From: Planctomycetaceae bacterium
Lineage (GTDB): Bacteria; Planctomycetota; Planctomycetia; Planctomycetales; Planctomycetaceae
Assembly: GCA_029259875.1 (NCBI GenBank)
Contig: JAJDEK010000320.1
Location: 1-5,288 of the forward strand
Reading direction: 5' to 3'
DNA: 5,288 nt
Positions 1 through 5,288 of the stretch are shown here, piece by piece (the stretch's first letter is position 1; each line of letters begins with the position of its first letter). The notes beneath the pieces are model-generated. The model worked only from the letters and a program-made list of their open reading frames with translations, made no database searches and had not been told where the DNA came from. The translations under genes and the position numbers were made by a program.

Positions 1-277
1 TGAGGTATGGCGTTGTTAATTCTAAATAATCATTATAAAATCAGGATTTCGTTCGGGAAGGGATACTTCTCATCCTTTTTCGATTGTATGGTTATGTTGG
101 ATTTGTGTGTTTATGACTTACCTTGTAAAAAATAGAGAAAGCGGGCGATCCTTGAGGGCCAATTGCTTGTCGTCTCATTATTCACTCCTAAAATGTACAT
201 CTCAATTGCAATGACGATAGTTTTTAAACTCGCACTGAGACTTTTTTGCTCTTAAGGCATAGTCGGATCAGGAAACA
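1..277. other. Non-coding leader upstream of argC
   Basis: No convincing gene is visible here. The longest plus-strand reading frame with a start is 42 codons (7-135); it lacks a clear ribosome binding site and recognisable motifs. Weak sigma70-like matches exist. One is TTGTTA (13-18) with TATAAA (34-39), but the spacer is only 15 bp. Another is TTGTCG (167-172) with TAAAAT (189-194) at 16 bp, which has a poor -35. I see no clear ARG-box palindrome of the TGAAT...ATTCA kind, so no arginine-repressor site can be claimed. The end of an upstream gene could lie in the first 30 bases, since stops occur at 1-3, 17-19 and 27-29, but too little is present to identify it. Confidence 0.5.
167..194 (+). 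promoter_or_regulatory. Possible argCJ promoter (weak)
   Basis: TTGTCG at 167-172 and TAAAAT at 189-194 are separated by 16 bp. The -10 matches the sigma70 consensus at five of six positions, but the -35 matches only in its TTG. Transcription from here would give a leader of roughly 75 nt before argC. The AT-rich alternative at 13-39 has a too-short spacer. This is a pattern match only. Confidence 0.2.
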
Positions 278-1291
278 ATGACGAAAGTTGCCATTATGGG
301 GGCCACCGGTTATGCGGCCCTTGAGTTGATTAAAATTCTGTTACGTAATCCAGATGTCGAAATTGTCGTTTTGACTTCACGTCAGACGGATGCACCGCCT
401 ATCAGTGAAATTCATCCCTGTCTTGAAGGACGTCTGGATCTGCAGTGCGAAGTACTAACGCCTGCTCAGATTTCGGAACGGGCAGATTTTGCGTTTTGCG
501 CACTGCCACATGTGGCCAGTATGGAGATCATTCCTGATCTCCTGGCTGATGGTTGTCGGGTTGTTGATTTGAGTGCCGACTACCGTTTGAATGATCCTGC
601 CGTCTATGAGAAGTGGTATCACCATGTGCACACCGATCCTACCCGGTTGGGGAGCACTGTTTATGGTCTACCAGAACTATGGGCCGAAAAAATTCCCGCT
701 GCCGATCTGATTGCCAATCCAGGGTGTTATACCAGTACTTCGATTTTGGGGCTTGCACCTTTATTAGCGAAAGGCTTAATTGAGCCCACAGGTATTATCA
801 TCGACGCCAAAAGTGGTCTGAGTGGTGCCGGTCGAAATCCGAAGTTGGCCACTCTGTATTCTGAGTGTAACGAAAGTATCACCGCCTACGGGGTCGGCAC
901 ACATCGTCATACACCAGAAATCGATGAAGTGCTTTCCACGGTCAGTGGCAAAGATGTGCAGGTTATTTTTACCCCACATCTAGCTCCGATGAACCGGGGA
1001 ATTCTGGCGACCATGTATCCCCGTTTAACCAGTGAAGTAAACCGTGAAGAGATTTTAAGTGTCTATCGTTCGTTTTATGAGGGGAAGCCCTTTGTGCGAG
1101 TGATCGATCGAATTCCTGCAACGAAAGATGTAGCGGGGACGAATTACTGTGACATTTCTGTTCAATTTTCTGGCGATCAGTTGATCGTATTTTCCGCACT
1201 CGATAATTTGATCAAGGGAGCAGCGGGAGTCGCCGTTCAGAATTTTAATTTGATGGCCGGTTACTCTGAAACAACCGGATTAATCATCTGA
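278..1291 (+). CDS. argC: N-acetyl-gamma-glutamyl-phosphate reductase (ArgC)
   Basis: This cytoplasmic enzyme reduces N-acetylglutamyl-5-phosphate to N-acetylglutamate 5-semialdehyde with NADPH, the third step of arginine synthesis. The 337-residue product has the usual length of a type 1 ArgC. Residues 8-13 (GATGYA) begin the Rossmann nucleotide-binding fold. DLSADYR (97-103) and YGLPE (129-133) are family signatures. NPGCYTS (147-153) carries the catalytic Cys150, SGLSGAGR (179-186) is typical of the substrate region, and HRHTPEI (209-215) holds the active-site histidine. [11 protein letters not shown] and the C-terminal KGAAG...VQNFNLM segment complete the match. The ATG at 278 is preceded by AGGA at 270-273, four bases away, which is a short spacing; the glycine-rich fold starts right after it, so no other start is plausible. 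Small departures from the common pattern are Thr instead of Pro after NPGCY and AALEL where TGxEL is usual. argJ follows after 27 bp, so the two are probably co-transcribed. Confidence 0.96.
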   Translation: MTKVAIMGATGYAALELIKILLRNPDVEIVVLTSRQTDAPPISEIHPCLEGRLDLQCEVLTPAQISERADFAFCALPHVASMEIIPDLLADGCRVVDLSADYRLNDPAVYEKWYHHVHTDPTRLGSTVYGLPELWAEKIPAADLIANPGCYTSTSILGLAPLLAKGLIEPTGIIIDAKSGLSGAGRNPKLATLYSECNESITAYGVGTHRHTPEIDEVLSTVSGKDVQVIFTPHLAPMNRGILATMYPRLTSEVNREEILSVYRSFYEGKPFVRVIDRIPATKDVAGTNYCDISVQFSGDQLIVFSALDNLIKGAAGVAVQNFNLMAGYSETTGLII

Positions 1292-1306
1292 AACCTCGTA
1301 TTCATT

Positions 1307-1321
1307 GAGGACAACCCGTTG
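1307..1321 (+). promoter_or_regulatory. Ribosome binding site that fixes the argJ TTG start
   Basis: GAGGA at 1307-1311 is followed by a 7-base spacer and a TTG at 1319-1321. Between the in-frame argC stop (1289-1291) and this point there is no ATG or GTG in the frame, and the next in-frame Met is residue 91, far inside the conserved region. The TTG is therefore the best start. Confidence 0.8.
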
Positions 1322-2518
1322 ACTGCTGAAATAAATTTACCCCAAGGGTTTCGAGCTGCTGGCTTGGCGTGTGGCATTAAGGAAGATAAATCAACCTTTG
1401 ATTTATCATTGTTTGTGTCTGATACGGCCTGCTGTGGGGCCGGTGTGTTTACAAAAAATCAAGTGTGTGGTGCGCCAGTAAAAGTGTCTCGCGAACGCGT
1501 TCCCGCTGATTCCATTCGGGCGGTAATTATCAATTCTGGAAATGCCAATGCCTGTACCGGGGATCGGGGAATTGAAGACGCGCGTTGGATGACCAATCAG
1601 GTGGCCAATGGTTTGAAGATCGGCGAAGAAGAAGTACTGGTTTGCTCAACGGGAATCATTGGACACTATTTGCCTCGTCCACCGATCGAACAGGGAATTC
1701 CTAAAGTCATTCAGCAATTAGACTCTGATTCGCAAGCGTTTTTAGATGCAGCACGCGGGATGATGACTACCGATACGGTTCCCAAGCAGTCAACTCGTTC
1801 TTTAACAGTGAGAGGTAAAACGGTACGTGTGAGTGGTGTCGCGAAAGGAGCAGCGATGATTGCTCCCAATATGGCAACGATGTTAGCGTTGATCATGACC
1901 GATGCTCCTCTCAAAACGTCTCAAACAGACCAAATGCTGAGACGTGCCGTGAATCGAAGCTTCAATTGTGTTTCGGTGGAAGGGCATACAAGCACAAGTG
2001 ATACTGTCATATTGATGGCGAATAGTGCCTCAGAACTTGAGGAATTGAACGAGCAGGAACTGAATCAGCTACAGGCTGTCATTGATGAAGTCGCGATGGA
2101 GCTGGGGCAGGCCATTATTAGAGACGCGGAAGGGGCTGATCACTTCATCACGATTAAGGTCTCTGGTACTAAACAGCATACGGAAGCATTCGAAATCGCC
2201 CAAACGATTGCCAATGATGCTTTGGTGAAAACAGCGATTACAGGTTCGGATCCAAACTGGGGGCGAATTGTGTCGGCAATCGGACGTACGGCAGTGAAGC
2301 TGAACGAGCAGGATATCGTGCTCTCTATCAATGGTATTTTGATATACGAAAACGGATTGCCTGCGGAATTTGATGAGCAAGTTGTATCAGACAGTATTCG
2401 GCAAAATCGAGATGTGTCGATTCAGATTCAACTCCCTTTTGGTGATGAATCGGTTGTGTTCTGGACCAGTGATTTGACTCAGGAGTATGTACGTCTGAAC
2501 TCAGAATATACAACATAA
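1319..2518 (+). CDS. argJ: Glutamate N-acetyltransferase / ornithine acetyltransferase (ArgJ)
   Basis: ArgJ transfers the acetyl group from N-acetylornithine to glutamate, releasing ornithine and regenerating N-acetylglutamate; some members also use acetyl-CoA (bifunctional). The 399-residue product is full length. Signatures in order are NSGNANACTG (72-81), the oxyanion-hole STGIIG (110-115), TTDT (150-153), and KGAAMIAPNMATML (176-189). The last contains Thr187, the expected nucleophile and self-cleavage site between Ala186 and Thr187 that gives alpha and beta chains. Further on are EGHTSTSDT (221-229), RDAEGA (268-273), SDPNWGRI (310-317) and the C-terminal YVRLNSEYTT with the active-site Asn394 and terminal Thr399. 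Two positions differ from the common family pattern: KGAAM for KGSGM and EGHTS for DGDTS. Whether it is mono- or bifunctional cannot be told from sequence. The start is TTG (see the separate ribosome binding site). It shares the reading frame of argC, 27 bp downstream. A hairpin follows 9 bp after the stop; argB and argD do not follow. Confidence 0.96.
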   Translation: MTAEINLPQGFRAAGLACGIKEDKSTFDLSLFVSDTACCGAGVFTKNQVCGAPVKVSRERVPADSIRAVIINSGNANACTGDRGIEDARWMTNQVANGLKIGEEEVLVCSTGIIGHYLPRPPIEQGIPKVIQQLDSDSQAFLDAARGMMTTDTVPKQSTRSLTVRGKTVRVSGVAKGAAMIAPNMATMLALIMTDAPLKTSQTDQMLRRAVNRSFNCVSVEGHTSTSDTVILMANSASELEELNEQELNQLQAVIDEVAMELGQAIIRDAEGADHFITIKVSGTKQHTEAFEIAQTIANDALVKTAITGSDPNWGRIVSAIGRTAVKLNEQDIVLSINGILIYENGLPAEFDEQVVSDSIRQNRDVSIQIQLPFGDESVVFWTSDLTQEYVRLNSEYTT

Positions 2519-2527
2519 ACATAAAAA

Positions 2528-2563
2528 TAGAGTGAGAGAGCCTCGAAAGACTCTCCCACTCTA
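2528..2563. terminator. Hairpin terminator in the convergent gap
   Basis: The arms at 2528-2540 and 2551-2563 pair over 12 of 13 positions (TAGAGTG and GAGAG against CTCTC and CACTCTA, with one internal A/C mismatch) around a 10-base loop. On the minus strand the stem is followed by TTTTT (complement of 2523-2527) and more T-rich sequence, so it fits an intrinsic terminator for the gene ending at 2652. On the plus strand it begins only 9 bases after the argJ stop but has no T-tract after it, so there it may stop transcription weakly or only protect the 3' end. The layout suits a shared terminator between convergent units. Confidence 0.7.
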
Positions 2564-2651
2564 GTCACTTATTGTGAATCTCATCTCACTTCAAGTCCCA
2601 TCACAGGCAGGCCCGCAAGGTGTGTATGGGGGAAGATCGATAAAGAGTTCA

Positions 2652-3101
2652 CTACTCTTTTTTAGTGACTTTAAAGCCTTTGTCAAATGCTTTGTCATTG
2701 AAGATCAACTCAATTTGAGCATCCCCTTCTGCTTTGGCTGCTTTTCCTTTGCATCCGCCACAACAGAATTGCACTTCTGTACCAGCAACGGTCACAGACT
2801 GAGCTGGATTTACTGGTTTGCCAGCGATGGGGCATTTGACCTGTTTGGCTTGCCCGGTTGAAACCAGTTGCAAGTTTGCTTTGGCTGCATACTTAGATGG
2901 ATTTTTAGTGAATTTAGCCTTGCAACCTCCGCAACACAGGGAAACGCTTCCCCCTCTGTAAGCAACAGTCTGATTGGGGTTGGCTGGCTTGCCAGCAACT
3001 GGACAGACTGCTTTACCTTTTTTGGCATCATCAGCGGCTATTGTTTGGCCCACGAACGCAACGACAGCCAGTAAGGCTGCGATTGATAAAACTTGACGCA
3101 T
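2652..3101 (-). CDS. Exported tandem YHS-like (metal-binding) small protein
   Basis: This 149-residue protein starts with a clear Sec signal peptide: MRQ, a hydrophobic core at about 4-18, and a likely cleavage after TIA near residue 22. The mature part holds two copies of one module, at 33-63 and 90-120. Each has CPxAGKPxNPxQ, then a short beta-like stretch with a Gly, then CCGGCKxK, giving four cysteines per copy (33, 56, 57, 60 and 90, 113, 114, 117). This resembles YHS/TRASH-type modules, which bind metals through cysteines. Copy 1 keeps the FxxNPxxY tail (64-71) typical of YHS domains; copy 2 lacks it and runs into a Lys/Asp-rich tail ending VTKKE. The start is firm: GAGGAG at 3108-3113 lies 6 bases before the ATG. 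The function is not established; periplasmic or envelope binding of copper or another soft metal is an inference. It is convergent with argJ and lies 192 bp downstream of another Cys-rich exported protein. Confidence 0.88.
   Translation of the reverse strand: MRQVLSIAALLAVVAFVGQTIAADDAKKGKAVCPVAGKPANPNQTVAYRGGSVSLCCGGCKAKFTKNPSKYAAKANLQLVSTGQAKQVKCPIAGKPVNPAQSVTVAGTEVQFCCGGCKGKAAKAEGDAQIELIFNDKAFDKGFKVTKKE
2742..2834 (-). repeat. YHS-like module, copy 2
   Basis: This encodes residues 90-120 of the exported protein: CPIAGKPVNPAQ through CCGGCKGK. It aligns without gaps to copy 1, and the two start 57 codons (171 bp) apart. The Cys, Gly, Lys and Pro positions are kept while the linker residues have diverged, which points to an old internal duplication. 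Confidence 0.8.
2913..3005 (-). repeat. YHS-like module, copy 1
   Basis: This encodes residues 33-63 of the exported protein: CPVAGKPANPNQ through CCGGCKAK. Immediately afterwards comes FTKNPSKY, the YHS-type tail that copy 2 lacks, so this copy is the more complete of the two. Confidence 0.8.
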
Positions 3102-3107
3102 CGGTTT

Positions 3108-3113
3108 CTCCTC
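3108..3113 (-). promoter_or_regulatory. Strong Shine-Dalgarno of the YHS-like protein gene
   Basis: GAGGAG on the minus strand, 6 bases before the ATG at 3101. It is the strongest ribosome binding site in the window, suggesting efficient translation of this small exported protein. Confidence 0.8.
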
Positions 3114-3126
3114 AAAGTGAAAACAT

Positions 3127-3155
3127 TGTGTAATGGTTTAATAGAGACTTGTAAA
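3127..3155 (-). promoter_or_regulatory. Possible promoter of the YHS-like protein gene (weak)
   Basis: On the minus strand, TTTACA (3150-3155) and TACACA (3127-3132) are separated by 17 bp and lie about 25 bp upstream of the ATG at 3101. The -35 is good but the -10 matches only three of six consensus positions. The 192 bp gap to the preceding gene makes an own promoter likely, but this exact site is a guess. Confidence 0.2.
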
Positions 3156-3184
3156 AGCACGTTATTCGAAATCAATCACCGTTT

Positions 3185-3214
3185 AAAAATCCTGTTGAAA
3201 ACTTCATTTCGACA
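3185..3214 (-). terminator. Possible weak terminator after the Cys-rich gene
   Basis: On the minus strand, TGTCGAAA and TTTCAACA (3207-3214 and 3193-3200) can pair at seven of eight positions around a 6-base loop, followed after three bases by a run of five T (3185-3189). The stem is AT-rich and has a C/A mismatch, so termination would be inefficient at best. It sits about 80 bp after the stop codon of the Cys-rich gene. Confidence 0.25.
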
Positions 3215-3293
3215 ATAGGAGTGCGTATATCCAAGCGTAAAAGTGGCTGAAGAACGCGAAACGGATCTGATTAATCCGGTCTTGAATTGCGGT

Positions 3294-3746
3294 TTAGATC
3301 AACCACAGGCAGAAATATGCGCAAAACTCCCTTGAGGAGTAGGAATTACGAGGGGAAGACATCTCACAAGTGATTGAAGATGCCGAGCGGCCAGCGAACA
3401 AAGGCTCAGAAGCCAGATTGACTGACTTGAAGCTGCAGCGTGATTGCCGTACTAACTTTGTGGATTTAACAGAACTAATGGTCGCAAATTGTGAGAATGT
3501 CTGCTGACAATGACAGTTTTTTTTCTCGCAAGAAGTACGACTCATTCTCTGCGTTTGCTGTTTTTCCGATTGCTGTAAACTTTGACAACAGCAGGATTTG
3601 ACTTTGTTTATCTGATCCGAATCCGATTTACGGCAACAACAGCTATTGGATTGGTTTGTCTGCTCCTGACCACACTCACAGCCCGAAACCGGTACTGCTG
3701 GTAGAACTAGAGAAGCAATCAGAAATAAGACAAATACACGGTGCAT
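3294..3746 (-). CDS. Cys-rich putative lipoprotein, function unknown
   Basis: I do not recognise a named family. The 150-residue product begins with a hydrophobic signal sequence (residues 3-20) ending in VSGC, a fair lipobox with Cys23 as the lipidated residue; ordinary Sec cleavage nearby is the alternative. The mature part has 15 cysteines, dense in the first 60 residues: CEC (23-25), SCCC (35-38), SCCC again (51-54), then C73, C78 and C80 (SCEKKNCHC). The two SCCC blocks are 16 residues apart and separated by a polar Ser/Asp/Lys linker. Residues 55-72 are rich in Gln, Ser and Lys. The C-terminal third is Ser/Arg-rich with four more isolated cysteines and ends in a short hydrophobic tail (CAYFCLWLI). 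The Cys clusters suggest metal binding or disulphide cross-linking in the envelope, as inference only. The ATG at 3746 has a modest GAGAG 5 bases upstream, and a promoter is visible at 3796-3824. Its stop lies 192 bp before the YHS-like gene. Confidence 0.7.
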   Translation of the reverse strand: MHRVFVLFLIASLVLPAVPVSGCECGQEQTNQSNSCCCRKSDSDQINKVKSCCCQSLQQSEKQQTQRMSRTSCEKKNCHCQQTFSQFATISSVKSTKLVRQSRCSFKSVNLASEPLFAGRSASSITCEMSSPRNSYSSREFCAYFCLWLI

Positions 3747-3795
3747 CTATACTCTCTTCAGTATTGAGAGAACTGCGAAGTAGTCAAAGCACTTT

Positions 3796-3824
3796 ATTGT
3801 ATTTTCATACAGTTTGTTTAGCAA
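3796..3824 (-). promoter_or_regulatory. Sigma70-like promoter of the Cys-rich gene
   Basis: On the minus strand, TTGCTA (3819-3824) and TACAAT (3796-3801) are separated by exactly 17 bp. The -10 matches consensus at five of six positions and the -35 at four of six. It starts 9 bp after the propeller stop codon and would give a leader of about 40-45 nt to the ATG at 3746. This argues that the Cys-rich gene can be transcribed independently of the propeller gene. Confidence 0.45.
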
Positions 3825-3833
3825 GTGGATTTT

Positions 3834-5288
3834 CTAATTCTTTTTTAGTGGTTGTTTCGCAGCCGGGACAGCAGGGGCGCGGCTAGCCAATTCATCCGCG
3901 TCGTAAAGTCGAATTCGTGCATTATGCGTTAGGATGTCAATTATTTTTTGCCGGTAATCTACCGCAAGGGCACGGACATTGGGGTCAATGGGCGCTTTCC
4001 AGTTCAGTAGGTTTTTTCCTGTTTGTTTATCAACGGCTTGTAAATTCAGAATACTAGTGGCGCGGTTTCCAGTACGTTTGTAATCTCGTGAGAGAAGTAA
4101 GATGACAGGCAGCAGGTTTTGTGTGTTCAGAACCAGGTTTTGTTTCTTAAAAGATTGGTTCCAAAGTTTCTTTCCAGTTTGACGATCCAGAACATAAAGC
4201 ATTCCATTGATGGGAATTGAAGGAGCACTCACAGAAATGGAATTGCTTGACTGAGAATGTGCGACAAAGTAAATGTATTTGTCATCTGAGATCAGATAGA
4301 AATTTCGATGTTTTTTAAGTTCTGCTTGAGGAATGGCTTCTAGAGAGGACTTCATACCGGTTCGTAGATCGACTATTAATAACTCTCCTTTGGGGCTCAA
4401 AACAGACAGATAATGATAATCGAAAATTCCAAATAGAGAGTCTTTTGGAAAATCTAAACTCCAGATATGTTCTGTTGACTGAGGACGAAAGCTATAGACG
4501 GATGTTTGCTCCTTTTTCTGTCCGTTAGCCTGTGACTCAATTGCAACAAAGTCAGAGTCGTTTTGATAGATGGCATTTTGAAGAGAGTCATTTATAGTTT
4601 TTAAATCTACCTGTTGGCCATCACTCACACGTAGGATCTTTCTGGTGACTCTGTTTCGTGTGACCAGATAGATCAGACTATCATCGCCGAGGACTCTGGT
4701 TTCTTGATCGACATTCTCGTGAGTCCAACGCACTTTTCCGGTTCTGGTATCGACAAGCACAATCTTTCGCCGGCTATAGTAACAAGTGTAGTCGGCATTA
4801 GCAGCAGCGATCATTCCTATCTTTCGAACCGCGATAGAAGGGTGATGTTGATGTAACAACGTTATTTCATTCGCTAAGTGAGCAGGTCTTAACCGAGAAT
4901 AGGAGTTGGAGTAATAACGGCTGCTTTGCTCCTTTTCTAGTTTCTTACTCCAGATAAGCTTCTGATCGACCAGATTGTAAAAATGTAACATGTTGCGGTG
5001 TTGTAGAATTAAGTTATGGCCTACGATTTCACTTTCGTTGAAACCTGATGTACGCGACCCTAGTGAAGAACGTAAAGGTGTCGACCAGATCAGACGATTG
5101 TCATGGGGGGCACTCATTGTCAGTCGGTTTTCTCTTGAGCTGACTGCAAGTGTTCTGGTCTGGTAGAAAGGCAAGCTGGAAGCTTTTGTATTGAGTGGAA
5201 TTCTTCTGGATGAATTATACCGGGACCGGGACTGGTCTGAGCCTCCAACAATTAGTTTGAGTTTTTGAGGTCGCCAAGGATCAGGTTT
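3834..5288 (-). CDS. PQQ-type beta-propeller protein (N-terminus outside the window)
   Basis: The reading frame is open from the stop at 3834-3836 to the right edge, giving 484 visible residues without a true start. A TTG at 5172-5174 could be mistaken for the start, but the 38 codons upstream of it are open, contain no Met and lack a stop, so the protein is truncated by the window. Counting from the edge, PQQ-like blade motifs of the form D-x-x-TGK-x-x-W appear at about 179-188 (VDTRTGKVRW), 366-376 (VLDRQTGKKLW) and 419-430 (VDKQTGKNLLNW), with a degenerate one at 307-314 (DLRTGMKS). Other blade-like Trp strands are LIWS (about 66 and 112) and HIWSLDF (about 274). These repeats form a propeller as in BamB-like and quinoprotein-like folds; they do not by themselves imply a bound PQQ. 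No catalytic residues are recognisable. The C-terminus is a low-complexity Ala/Pro/Lys tail. It is likely extracytoplasmic or scaffold-like, but the localisation signal is not in view. Confidence 0.85.
   Translation of the reverse strand, partial: KPDPWRPQKLKLIVGGSDQSRSRYNSSRRIPLNTKASSLPFYQTRTLAVSSRENRLTMSAPHDNRLIWSTPLRSSLGSRTSGFNESEIVGHNLILQHRNMLHFYNLVDQKLIWSKKLEKEQSSRYYSNSYSRLRPAHLANEITLLHQHHPSIAVRKIGMIAAANADYTCYYSRRKIVLVDTRTGKVRWTHENVDQETRVLGDDSLIYLVTRNRVTRKILRVSDGQQVDLKTINDSLQNAIYQNDSDFVAIESQANGQKKEQTSVYSFRPQSTEHIWSLDFPKDSLFGIFDYHYLSVLSPKGELLIVDLRTGMKSSLEAIPQAELKKHRNFYLISDDKYIYFVAHSQSSNSISVSAPSIPINGMLYVLDRQTGKKLWNQSFKKQNLVLNTQNLLPVILLLSRDYKRTGNRATSILNLQAVDKQTGKNLLNWKAPIDPNVRALAVDYRQKIIDILTHNARIRLYDADELASRAPAVPAAKQPLKKN

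Noticed and set aside
7..135. 42-codon plus-strand frame beginning MALLILNNHYK
   Set aside because: It has no good ribosome binding site and no recognisable motif, and its length is what chance gives in AT-rich leader DNA. A leader peptide for arginine control would be expected to contain Arg codons in a run, which it does not.
203..213. ATTGCAAT palindrome in the argC leader as an operator
   Set aside because: Eight-base palindromes are common by chance, it does not resemble the ARG box, and it has no second copy nearby.
776..2522. Several minus-strand frames of 63-103 codons within argC and argJ
   Set aside because: They are antisense shadows of two strongly conserved enzymes and have no credible start sites or domains.
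2574..3074. Plus-strand frames at 2574-2861 and 2868-3074
   Set aside because: They are antisense to the well-supported signal-peptide and YHS-like gene and show no family features of their own.
3262..3278. CGGAT/ATCCG inverted repeat just after the Cys-rich gene as its terminator
   Set aside because: The stem is only 5 bp with a 7-base loop and no proper T-tract follows on the minus strand.
3656..3886. Plus-strand frame across the gap between the Cys-rich and propeller genes
   Set aside because: It overlaps the 5' end of one gene, the promoter and the 3' end of another in antisense, and has no recognisable motif.
5172..5174. TTG as the start of the propeller protein
   Set aside because: The frame continues open to the window edge and no Shine-Dalgarno sequence is evident before it.

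Overview
The window looks like a chromosomal segment of a Gram-negative-type bacterium, most plausibly a planctomycete (Planctomycetaceae, Gimesia-like). This is an inference from the style of the genes and not from a marker gene. The signs are a moderate, slightly AT-leaning base composition, a small exported protein with duplicated YHS-like CxxxGK...CCGGC motifs, a short Cys-rich exported protein, and a PQQ-type beta-propeller protein. No rRNA, tRNA, CRISPR array, insertion sequence or phage gene was seen.

Layout: positions 1-277 are a non-coding leader. On the + strand follow argC (278-1291) and argJ (1319-2518), a compact arginine-biosynthesis pair in the same reading frame, 27 bp apart. 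The argJ start is a TTG with a good Shine-Dalgarno sequence. A hairpin at 2528-2563 lies just after argJ, in the convergent gap to the minus-strand genes. On the minus strand, reading from the right edge leftwards, are a beta-propeller protein (5288 to 3834, its N-terminus outside the window), a 150-residue Cys-rich putative lipoprotein (3746 to 3294) and a 149-residue exported tandem YHS-like protein (3101 to 2652).

Function: ArgC makes N-acetylglutamate semialdehyde and ArgJ recycles the acetyl group from N-acetylornithine to glutamate, so the pair covers the reductase and transacetylase steps of the cyclic arginine pathway. argB and argD are not here. The three minus-strand genes are separated by 87 and 192 bp and probably have partly independent promoters; a fair sigma70-like promoter sits directly after the propeller stop codon. 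Two adjacent, exported, thiol-rich small proteins suggest a role in envelope metal binding or redox, but that is a hypothesis. The most interesting part of the window is this pair; the rest is ordinary.
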